Of a stretch of 64,000 nt of DNA, positions 11,171 through 21,372 are shown piece after piece; the first letter of the stretch is position 1, and every line of letters starts with the position of its first letter. Both the position numbers and the translations under genes were made by a program. The stretch lies in the NCBI GenBank assembly GCA_947034885.2, contig OX344749.2, positions 932,501 through 996,500 of the forward strand. Reading direction: 5' to 3'. Under the pieces are notes generated by a model, which was not told the DNA's origin, did not search any database, and saw only the letters and a program-made list of their open reading frames with translations. The stretch is from Thuidium tamariscinum. Taxonomy: Eukaryota > Streptophyta > Bryopsida > Hypnales > Thuidiaceae.

Positions 11171-13645
11171 ATGGCGTTTGGTGGCCCAGTGGCTGGGCCA
11201 GCAGCTGGCTGTTTCCAAGTGCGAGGTGTGCTACGGCTATCGATCCCCCTCTCTCGTTGTTCTTTCCCTCCTCGAACGCTCGTGTCGCCATTGAAGCCGC
11301 CGCCAGGATGCAGCTCTTGTTTGCTGTTGAGGCTGCTGCCACGCTTTCACGGGCTCCAGGGCGGGAGAGACTTGCTTCGATTTCAGCCCCGTCCTCCTCT
11401 CACTTCTTCTTTTCGCTATTTGATGACGGTAAGGGCTAGGGCAGAAGTGCCGGCGGCCGTCGTGAAACCCGTGGAGGAGCAGCTCGTGAGAAAAGGGATC
11501 CTGTTGCCCTCGTACAGTCCTGGCACGAAGCGTGGAATTTGCCCTGAGTGCCAAGGCGGCTCTTCAGGTGAGCCTTCCTTGGCGGTGACGATTCCAGAAG
11601 AACTCGGAGAACCCGCAATTTGGATATGTCATCGAGCGACGTGTGGGTGGAAAGGGAGTACGTGGAGGAGTCCTTCATCATCGTATGGGAATGGAGCTCA
11701 CAAAGTGGTGAAGATGACGAGGCGTCCGGTCGTGCAGAAAGAGCACACAGCGGAGAGCCTGAGGCTGGAGGCAGTGCAGGTGCAGGTCTTCAGTTATTTC
11801 AAGAAACGGGGGTTGTCGGAAGCTACGGTCCGTGAAAACAACGTGGCACAGCATCGGATCAACGCGAACGACGTCGCCATTGCGTTCCCGTATGTGCAGG
11901 ATGGGAAGATTGTGAATTGCAAGTACCGTGATGGCAACAAGCGGTTTTGGCAAGTCAAAAACTCCCTGAAGGTATTTTAGGGATTATGGATTGCATCACA
12001 TTGCACTGCATTAAATGATTAAACACATTGAATCATGTTAGTAAGTTTCAGACATCTTTGAATGCGATGCTTTCCACAGAGAATGCTGTGAACGGTGAAT
12101 GCGTACGTCCAAGTGGCAGTTTGGTAGTGGGTAGTAAGTTTGTGCATTATCTTTCATGTTAGTCATCGCTTCGGTGCCTAAGGTATCTAATTCTGTTGTT
12201 GATCGTGATAAGGATTGTTTCTGTGTTTTTGAATGTTGTGAGTAGTCGGTAGCAAGTTCAGCTACATTTTCAACGGCCGTTCCTCTAGGTCTGAAACCCA
12301 TTATTCAATCATATCATACTGAGTCATTTACTAACATTGTATTGTATGGTTGAAGGTATTGTATGGGTTGGATCACATCAAGGGCAATCGAGAGATTGTG
12401 ATCGTGGAGGGGGAGTTCGACAAGCTGGCCATGTACGAGTCAGGCATCATTAACTGTGTGAGTGTGCCTGATGGCGCACCTGCTAAAGTCTCCGGAGATC
12501 AGATTCCCCCTCCAAGCGAGGACAAGAAGTATGAGTATCTTTGGAACTGCAAAGACTATTTCAAAGACGCAACACGAATCATATTGGCTACCGATTCTGA
12601 TGGGCCTGGACAAGCACTAGCTGAGGAGCTTGCACGCAGACTTGGACGAGAGCGTTGTTGGCGCGTCACGTGGCCGGAAGATGAGACTGGGAAACAATGC
12701 AAGGATGCTAACGAGGTCCTCACTTCTCTAGGACCCGAAGCTGTGAAGGACCTTATCAAGACTGCAGAGCTCTTCCCTATTCGAGGCCTTTTTGACTTCC
12801 AACAGTTTTTTCGAGAAATTGATGACTATTTCTATCTTCGCCTGGGTGATGAGCGAGGGGTGTCCACTGGCTGGCGCGGCCTTGATGATATATACAGGGT
12901 GGTGCCTGGTGAGCTCACTGTCGTTACAGGAGTCCCGAATTCTGGCAAGAGTGAGTGGATCGATGCACTAATCTGTAATTTGAACAGGAATAAGCAGTGG
13001 ACGTTCGGTCTCTGCTCAATGGAAAACAAGGTGCGTGAGCATGCTAGGAAGCTGTTGGAGAAGCACATCCACCGCCCGTTTTTCGATGCGCCGTATGCAA
13101 GGTCTAATCCACGTATGAGTAAAGAAGATCTGGAGGAAGGAAAGAAATGGCTACAAGATTCTTTTTTTCTTATCCGACATGAGGACGAGGAGCTTCCTTC
13201 AGTGGATTGGGTCCTGAATCTTGCTAAGGCCGCTGTGATGCGGCACGGCATTCGTGGGCTTGTGATTGACCCGTATAACGAGCTGGATCATCAGCGTCCT
13301 GGGAATCAAACTGAAACGGAGTATGTCAGTCAAATGCTGACGAAGATCAAGCGGTTTGCCCAGCACCATGACTGTCATGTCTGGTTTGTTGCACATCCGA
13401 GGCAATTGCAAGTTTGGAAAGGCGAAGCACCTGGTCTGTACGATATTAGTGGCAGCGCCCATTTCATCAACAAATGCGATAACGGCATTGTTATCCACCG
13501 CAATCGAGATGAAAAAATGGGGCCTCTTGACCAAGTGAAAGTGCTCGTGAAGAAAGTTCGCAACAAGGCGGCTGGAACTATTGGTGTAGCCACCTTACGA
13601 TACAACAGGGTCACTGGAGATTATGAGGATGTGAGGGAGGCTTAG
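11171..13645 (+). CDS. TWINKLE: Twinkle-type organellar DNA primase-helicase (T7 gp4-like), two exons
   Basis: A 696-aa fusion of primase and ring helicase for organellar DNA replication. Plant homologues are reported in mitochondria and plastids. Exons are 11171-11971 and 12356-13645, with a 384-bp GT-AG phase-0 intron. Residues 1 to about 100 are rich in R, S, L and P with few acidic residues, like a transit peptide; M85 could serve as an alternative start. A zinc ribbon follows (C124, C127, C153, C158: CPEC and CHRATC). The TOPRIM domain has VIVEGE with E285 and the D347-S-D349 pair. The DnaB-like helicase has Walker A GVPNSGKS (459-466), Walker B RGLVIDPYNEL (near 570), and the conserved HVWFVAHPRQL and SAHFINKCDNG motifs. 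All primase and helicase signatures look intact. ATG 11171 is chosen because an in-frame TGA lies at 11129. Unlike my recollection of angiosperm homologues, almost the whole protein is in one exon. Confidence 0.95.
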
Positions 13646-13955
13646 GTGACAGGTCAAGCTCCGAAACTTCTCATTCTCAAATGTCCTGTAGCAGTGGGGA
13701 TATTTCACCGAAGTTAAGTCTTTCATTTACGGGGTGTCTGAGCCTGCCTGCGATTTCCCGATTTATTACCTACCTGGGGACAACGTGATTCTTCTTTCCT
13801 CATAGAACGAACCCCTTCGTAGAATTTGGAACGCAATTCTGAAATTGCCTTCTTTAGTCCTGACGACCCCGTGAGACTCTCAAGAAGTTTTAGGTCAACC
13901 ATCTGTGTCAAGTAATTCTTCATTATTTTTATAGAAGCCAAGTGAGTGAAGCTTT

Positions 13956-13961
13956 AATAAA
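13956..13961 (+). terminator. Candidate polyadenylation signal of the Twinkle gene
   Basis: AATAAA lies 310 bp after the stop codon, just before the Gag remnant begins. It is the only canonical hexamer I saw in this short 3' region. A 72-codon minus-strand frame at 13723-13941 lies in the same 3' region; I could not recognise it. Confidence 0.45.
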
Positions 13962-13971
13962 CAAAAGAAAT

Positions 13972-14600
13972 TTAGAATCTATTTGTCCGTTTTACTCTGG
14001 ATTTTGTTCCTGTGACGCACATGTTCTCTCTATTTTTTTCCGGAGCAGTAACGGGTGCAAACCGATTTTCATGTCTCTTATTCGTGCAGTTGGTTGTTTG
14101 ACATTTGGAGAGTGAGTTGCATGAGCAAAAGTGATTTGTTGTTGAGGAGTATTCTAAATTTTCGGTTCTTCTCAAGTTCTCATCATTGAAACAACAGATT
14201 ATTGCAATTCACTACCTGACCTATTGCTTCATTTAGTATCTGTTGCTCTTTGATATCTTCTCTTAGGCCTTGTTGAAATTGGTTCGTAAGTGTTTTTTCA
14301 TCCCAATTGATATCACAAACCAATTGCCAAAATTTAACGCACATCTTGATGAAGGCAAGCCATGGTGAAGGGATCAAATTTTAGTTTTTGCCCAATAGAT
14401 CTTATCATGGTCTTTAGAGAACCTCTACAAATGTTGTGAAGAATAATTTGAAATTGCCTGAGGTCAATGTTCTTATATAGTGGAGCAAAGCGAGATGAAG
14501 TTTGCGCTATAAACAAAGTTTCAATTAGATCCACTTGAAATTCATTTGTTCGATAATGTAGAGGTGGAAGGGAGGTACTCAATTGGATTCAATTGGCACA
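13972..14600 (-). pseudogene. Ty3/gypsy-type retrotransposon Gag remnant
   Basis: Three broken minus-strand frames line up in order with a retrotransposon Gag domain. Frame 14582-14334 has an LIETL...SRFAPLYKN stretch (capsid core). Frame 14377-14183 has CDINWDEKTLTNQFQQGL and ends NCNNLLFQ, typical of the Gag C-terminal half. Frame 14175-13972 resembles the basic linker before the zinc knuckle. Frameshifts and stops separate the pieces, and the knuckle itself is missing. No LTR, protease or polymerase was found next to it. It lies antisense at the 3' edge of the Twinkle gene. The family assignment rests on recognition of Gag motifs. Confidence 0.7.
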
Positions 14601-16924
14601 TCTCCATAACTTGCAGCATCAAAGTTTCTAGAAGGCTAAACTTTGGTTCATTGAATTTGAAATATCTATAAGTTGAGCAAATGGATTCTCTCCTAGAATT
14701 AAAAACATCATTGAATCTCTAAATAAAAAACATCATGGGGTGGTATTTGGTGTAAATTGAGAAGTTCTAGTGGCCAATAATCGTTGTTGAATTTAGTTAT
14801 AAAATGTTCAATAAGATTGTTCTTCATTGATATGACTCCAATGACTTTTAGAACATCATCTAACTTTGATTCAAGTGAATTGACCATACTAGCTAGTATC
14901 TACACTTTTTGACATCTTGAATTCACTTTGAAGGGAAGCTAAAAGTTTTTTTTTATAGAAATAAACTCAATTTGAAGGTGGGCAATGAACAACCTTTAAA
15001 ATGCTAAAATTCATTCTAAAAAGAGGTATAATCCATTTTCAATCAAATAAAATAAAAGACTTTTAATGTAAAACTTCTAAAATATGCTTTTGAGAAGGAA
15101 GGTAATCCACTCTAAATCTAGAAAGATCAAGTTCTACTACTATTAGTGGTAGTCTTGCCAAATGATCAAGGGTACATAAACCAAAGAATAAGAATTATAA
15201 TATTATAAAAAATAATATCTCTCTCACAAAAGTACATTGCACTAGATTGATAGCTAGACAAGATATAAGACAAGACAACATTGAAACATTGTTCCAAAAA
15301 TGGTGTTGGCAAGATTGAATAGCCTTTTGTCTTGATTTCAACTTATACTAGAGGTTGGTCCTTGAAATAACTTTTGAAAGACTTTGAAAGAGACTACAAG
15401 AATCTAGAGGACTATTAAGGTATCTAGGAGGTCTTAAATGTCCATCATAGGTATGAAAAATGTAGATGGTGATTTTCTCCTTCTTTGTACTAGTTTTTTT
15501 TAAATGGTATACATTATATTTAATTATAATGTTGATTACAGCCTTTGTTATACAACATGTGATGGAATTATCTAAGTGAATTTCATGAAAATTTTTGATG
15601 CAGAATAATTAAGTTGTAATTTTTGGAGGGACTTGTATTGCACAAAAGCATTGCCTCAATTAAATTTCCCCTTCAAAGATGTATTCAAAATCTTATTAGG
15701 TGATTTAGGCTTCAAGGAAAAGTGGACAATCCAAATAGATAAGATGAAGACAAAATTAGGTACAAATTACTTCATTATTTAAAAAAAACTTAGTAGATGA
15801 TTTAAGTATCTTCCTCTAGAATTAATTTTGTAAAAGTCATGTGACTTTTACATTGTTGTGGAGTTAGGAATAGTGATCTTATCACAAATACCATTTCTCA
15901 TAATGCTAAGGCCAAGTTTAGATTAGGGTGGAAAACCAAGAAACTCTAAAAATTGAGCAATCCTTTTGGTCAAGAGTGTGGACCCCATTGGATTAGAGCA
16001 ATCCTATTTGTTTTGTGGCTTTCTAATTAGACTTGGTTTTGAACTCTAGTCTAAATCCAACATAAGTACCTCCACACATCCCACTTACATAAAAAAGAAT
16101 AACTAGTAGAAAAAAACTCCAAGCTAGATGTGAGCAAGCTAGATTTGAGATAATGCATGGCGTGAATAAGGTTGTACTACAATTCATTTTAGGGGCTCAA
16201 AGTCACCCATTTCAAGCCTAATTGTGAATTTTACCAAGGTTTGGGCATAGGGATTTGATTTCTTGAAAAATTGAATCAAAAAATTAAGATAGAATTATTA
16301 AATGTTAGAAAAAAATGCAAATGGGTCAATGTGTCCTTAAATGGATGTGTTTTGTGTGAATGTTGTTGTTGTAATTCCTTTTAAGAGGCTCAATTTCACC
16401 CACATGAGGTGCCCTAATTGAGAATTTGAGTGAGTTTTGAGGCATGACATGAGTTTTCCATCGCATATATGTTTCGAAAACAAATAAATTGTTGATTTAT
16501 TGCTTGGAAGGTGCTAGGGTCCCATACACTCTCCACTAGCATAAGTCTAGGCTTTTTTGCCATCTTGGTCAAAACACCTTGCTACAAGAGAGTAAAAAAG
16601 ATGTGTTGATTTGCTACATGACATATTCTGAAATGAATTTGTATTCATTAAAAAAAATTGAAAACATCCATCTCCTAAAAAGCCTTATTCACTATTTCAA
16701 CAAGTCGATCCAAACAAAGCTAAAGTTGAGAGCAAATTTTTGGTCATTTCAATTTAATGGCCTACATCTTCCTAGATATTTGATGTTAAATGCAAAAAAA
16801 TTGGTGGATCTTAGCACTCAAATCAAATCTCCATTTTTTGTTGAAGCCAACTTGGCCTCTACGTCCTACTTCTTTGGTGCCAAAACCTCACAATGTGCTT
16901 TGGTTTTCTTCTCTTGACTAATCA
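14601..16924. other. AT-rich region without a recognised gene
   Basis: No family is recognised. The longest frame, 16579-16917 on the plus strand (112 aa, KKIENIHLLKSLIHYF...), directly precedes the repeated unit that starts near 16925. It may be a decayed transposon protein. The rest may hold degenerate downstream parts of the Gag-bearing element, but nothing is readable. Confidence 0.4.
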
Positions 16925-18041
16925 AATTTAGACATTTTTTGATAGGACTTGAAATTAATATGGGACAAAGTGAGAATGAATACTGAGATCTTGGCACCTC
17001 AAACACTTATCTATTGAAAGAACATTTAGTTAACTTTCCTTTTGAAGACTTAATTAAAGAAGGTAGATACAATGGAAAAAGACGATTTTAAAATTTGCTT
17101 TAGAAATTGCTTAAATATGATCTTAGTAAATAATATTTGATATTCCTGCACTATTATATTCTTTTATTTTTGTACATAAAAAGATGATAAATTCAAAGAT
17201 CTTTGCATAGTTTTTTTTGGCAATTTCTAGTTTCTTACATTGAATTTGAATTTTTGCAACAAATATAATTTTCAAAACATTTGGGCCGACATTTTAAACT
17301 TCATTAAGTCTAATTTCTATTTTAAGCTAAAACTTTCAAAATTCCCATTGCAATTTGAGCTTTGGAGAATGACATAGTAGCTTGACTTCAACTATGGTTT
17401 ACAATATAATATCTCAATTACATACATTTGAAAATTATTAAAAAACAATAATATCAAACACCATAAATTATTCAAAATATCTACTCATATAAAAACCATC
17501 AAGATTTTGTAAAGTCTAAATTTAACAAGATAGTGTTGAATTTGATCTAAGCATCATCACCAAGGTTAAATTGAATGTAAAAATACATGATATTTGCTTT
17601 AAGACTTTCAAAATATTTTCCATCGTTATTCAAAAGCATTCAAGATAATTAGATTCTTTTTCATATTTAATAATTCATTTAAACCACTTTCTATAAAAAG
17701 AAAAATAACAATAACAATTGAATAAGAAATCAACAAAACAAATTTCATTCATAGATAGCACATAGTTTGGTGTAGTGCTTTTTGGAAGATCAATTCAAGT
17801 TGATTTCAGAAAGTGATCAATGCATTTTTATCAAGCTATGTTTTAATTAAAAGAACTGTTATAGCCAAGTTGCTAAACCTAATTTTTTTCATTTTGCCAC
17901 ACTTGGAATATGTATCCAAAGTGTGTTTATCAATTCTAACCTTCCTTGTTGATGATAAAAAAGAAACTTGAGTTTGTCCTTAATGCAAGTTTTATTAGCA
18001 ATTTCAAATTTCGGTGTGTTTTTAGAAGTTGTAGTCAAGTC

Positions 18042-18275
18042 CAATGATGCTAGTGTGTGAACATAAACATGCGAGCATGTGAGCTTCTAATATGTAAGTA
18101 GATATATTACCACCTTTGAAAGTGTTTATAGTAAAAATACCTATAATATAGGTACATGTATTATAAATATACTCCTATCATAAAAGGTTTCTATAGTATT
18201 AGCACCTATACTATAGGTGCATCATCTTTGAGGCTCATAAGCTCACACTACTATGCTCACATACTAGCAACCATA
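18042..18275. mobile_element. Mutator-like MITE, 234 bp, 10-bp target duplication
   Basis: Flanked by TAGTCAAGTC (18032-18041) and TAGCCAAGTC (18276-18285). The uninterrupted site GTAGCCAAGTCAATAAT is present in the other copy of the host repeat near 37172. The ends form imperfect TIRs: left has GATGCTAGTGTGTGAACAT and the right reverse complement has GTTGCTAGTATGTGAGCAT. A 9-11 bp duplication is typical of Mutator-like elements. An inner palindromic part reads ACCTATAATATAGGT. Confidence 0.75.
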
Positions 18276-19020
18276 TAGCCAAGTCAATAATTTTAGCAAT
18301 TTGCATTTGTAAGCCATGAACCAATAGTTGAACCTCAGTAATTTTGTCTTTGCCTTTATTGCCCTCTAATCTTGTAACAAACATATGATCTTCAAACTTT
18401 AAAGGTTGTCCTTGTTTTAATAGTTTCTTCTATGTTGGCTATGACTTTATCCAATTGAGTAACCAATTTGTCTTTTGCCCATGATAACACATAGATACCT
18501 CTTGCCAAATATTTGACATGGTGTTTGACATTCTTTTTGCCATTGTTGTAGAACCAAAGTTGCCCAAATAATCACATTCAAGTCATTACCTATAATACAG
18601 CATGCAATAAGCTTCAAAATATATGAAACTCCATTCTAAGTAGTTCCTTAAGTTTGTAAATCTTTGTAGAAGGGTTAAGAAAATTTAAGGAAGAAAATTA
18701 AAAATTTATAGAAAGATTTTGCTAAACAATATCACAAAGAAAGAAGCTATATGTACTCCATATATAAAATTAAATGGTATCAAAAAATTGGAAATTTTAT
18801 TTTCTTAAAATTATTTCAACTAATCAAAAATTGATGAACAACTCCGAACTCTGGTTGGGGCACACTATTTAGAATACACAATAAAGGTTGTCCACCTTGG
18901 TAAAAGAAAAAATTAATCTACTAATACAATCCATTATAGAAATATTTCCTTACCAAGTTGGAAGCTATTAGACATTTTTGCTACCACACATTTCTACAAT
19001 CAAGTTTGCAATGCAAGATA

Positions 19021-19045
19021 GAATAGAATAGAATAGAATAGAATA
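19021..19045. repeat. (GAATA)5 microsatellite
   Basis: Five perfect units. The matching place in the other repeat copy (near 37712) has only an AGAAAGAATATAAATATGAAT stretch cut short of this array, so the array expanded in this copy or contracted in the other. Confidence 0.9.
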
Positions 19046-19712
19046 TGAATATGAATTTAACTTGATAGATAGGTAATTAAGAAAAAAATCATTTGAGTCT
19101 TCTTTAATTTTAATGATTGAATTCAAGTTGCCATATGGAATGACTTTCTCAATAAATGTTGTCTAATGTTCATATGAGGTTAACTCCATCCATTTATTAG
19201 TTTTTTCTCCTTCATAGTCTCTCCAATGAATTAACTTGAAATTGTACCTTTTGATATCTCCTAAAAATTGTTAAAAGGCAAATAGGCTAGGTCCTAAAAG
19301 GAGTTTGTCTTTTGATGAAGCAATTAGCAAAATTGAATATAACATACAAGCCAAATAGTGGAAAAAAATAGAACTTCAACAAAACCTTCTAAATTTAAGT
19401 TATCTTTAAACAAAATGCCAATTGATCCAAAATGTTGTTGCACAATGAGAGGATTGCCAACCACTGATGCAAATGACATTCATTTTATTTGTAATTCTCC
19501 TTATTTAACTACCCATTGTGTATATGTGCAAAATGGGCAATATTGATAAAGATTTTGGATGGCCTCTAAACTTTATAGCTATTGTTGTAGCAACTCACAA
19601 AATGTCCCTATGGAACCTAACCCTCAAAGTCTTTTAGATTCTTTTATAAATATGAGAGTTGTGAAGCTTTCATCAAGAATCTTTGCTTTGACAACATTTA
19701 AAAATTAATGTA

Positions 19713-21110
19713 CAATGGGGTACCAATCAAAATGTCCTTTTCGAATTCGCAGTGAGAAATTTTTTAGTATTGCCAACTTTGAAAGCCTCCCGAGAGCTCA
19801 AAAATTGGTATTTTACCTTGAAATTATTACCATAGCATCATCTTTAAGTTAATTATATGTATGACAAATTTCAAGGCCAAAAGATTCACCAAATAAAAGT
19901 TATTCAAAATCTACCAACGTGGATAGTGGTGAGAAACATTTCACTACTTTCAACTTTGACACCTTTTTAAGCATTGAGTTTTTATTCTTTTGCCATGAAA
20001 TTTTTGTCATGAAACAATCTCTATGTTCTTAATATATATAACAAATTTCAAGGTCAAAATCTTTTTTTTAAGAAGATATTGGAAATCTCCCAACAGGTGT
20101 AGTTTTGAGAAATTTTTCACAATTGCCAACTTTGACACCTTTCCAAGGGCTGAAAAATTGGTTTCTTACCATGAATTTTTTTTGTGAAGTCATCTCTATG
20201 TTGGTAATATGTTCTCTAAATTTCAATTTCAAATGAATTACCAAAAGAAAGATATACAAAATCTCTCAACATGTGTAGTTGTGAGAAAATTTTCACTATT
20301 GCCGACTTTGACACCCTCCCAAGGGCTAAAAATTTGTCTATTTAACATAAATTTTTTGAATAAGATCAAATTTAAGTTGATAATATATGTTCTAAATTTC
20401 AAGTTCAAAACACTTACCCAAAAAACGAAATTCAAAATCTCTCAACATGTGTAGTTGTGAGGTTGAGTTTTTACATTCGTGTCAAACAGTTTGCTCCACA
20501 AAATAACACTATACTAAGAGCTCAAAAACTCCTCCTCACAACTACACATGTTGGGAGATTTTGTATATCTTTTTTTTGGTAATTCGTTTGAATTTGAAAT
20601 TTAGAGAACATATTACCAACATAGAGATAACTTCACAAAAAAAAATTCATGGTAAGAAACTAATTTTTCAGCCCTTGGAAGGGTGTCAAAGTTGGCAATT
20701 GTGAAAATTTTCTCAAAACTACACCTGTTGGGAGATTTCCAATATCTTTTTACAATAAATTTTTTTTGTTCTTGAAATTTGTTATACGTATTAAAAACAT
20801 ATAGATTGTTTCATGACAAAAATTTCATGGCAAAAGAATAAAAACTCAATCCTTAGGAAGGTGTCAAAGTTGAAAGTAGTGAAATGTTTCTCACCACTAC
20901 CCGTGTTGGTAGATTTTAAATAACTTTTATTCTGTAAATTTTTTGGCCTTGAAATTTGGCATACATATAATTAATTTAAAGATAATTTTGTAGTAAGAAT
21001 TTCGTGGTAAAATAACAATTTTTGAGCTCTCGAAAGGCTCTCAAAGTTGGCAGTATTGAAATTTTTCTCACTGCGAAATCGAAAACGACATTTTGGTTGG
21101 TACCCCACTG
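19713..21110. mobile_element. TA-flanked foldback transposon (Tc1/mariner-like ends), 1398 bp
   Basis: The left end reads TA then CAATGGGGTACCAATC. The right end is the inverse of CAGTGGGGTACCAACC followed by TA at 21111-21112. The two halves are inverted copies of each other, each built from units of about 175 bp. In the left arm these recur near 19906, 20080, 20256 and 20434, at the phrase AATCTCTCAACATGTGTAG. The uninterrupted site TTAATACATG is seen near 38688 in the other host repeat copy. No transposase is encoded; the short frames at 20068-20454 are translations of the subrepeats. TA target and CAGT start fit Tc1/mariner ends. Confidence 0.85.
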
Positions 21111-21372
21111 TACATGTCAAATCATGTATTTTTAGTTACTAAGTATAAATGACAATTCATATTTAGAATCACCTAATTTTGTAAGACCCAAGATAGTGAC
21201 CTCCAAGTGTACTATTTTCTCAAGTAAGGTAGTGATTCGGTTTGATTAGAAAATGCAAGGGTTACGTTTGTGATGGCTTCTGACTTGGAGTTGGTTTAGA
21301 GCAATTTATTGATAGAATCTATTTGTTAAGTGGTAGAGAAGTGAAGAGTTCAATTTAGGCTTTTTACATATT

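Larger units (their letters stand above)
16925..21372. repeat. Dispersed 3-4 kb repeat unit, copy 1
   Basis: Collinear with 35905-38932 over its whole length, from GTGAGAATGAA near 16968 to GGCTTTTTACATATT at the right edge. This copy carries a 234-bp Mutator-like MITE, an expanded GAATA tract and the 1.4-kb foldback, all absent from copy 2. The minus-strand frame that is open in copy 2 (KDKITEVQLLVH) is recognisable here near 18300-18400 but is split by the MITE. No LTR or TIR was found at the unit edges, so its class is unknown. Confidence 0.8.

Noticed and set aside
11074-11439. 121-aa plus-strand frame overlapping the start of the Twinkle gene
   Set aside because: It is a shifted reading of the transit-peptide region. 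The conserved domains continue only the 11171 frame.
20068-20454. Overlapping small frames on both strands ending in ISQHV or similar
   Set aside because: They recur with the 175-bp subrepeats of the foldback element and reflect its symmetry.
19713-21110. A CRISPR-like array, because of regularly spaced similar phrases
   Set aside because: The units are diverged 175-bp subrepeats in inverted arms of a TA-flanked transposon, with no short identical repeats separated by unique spacers.
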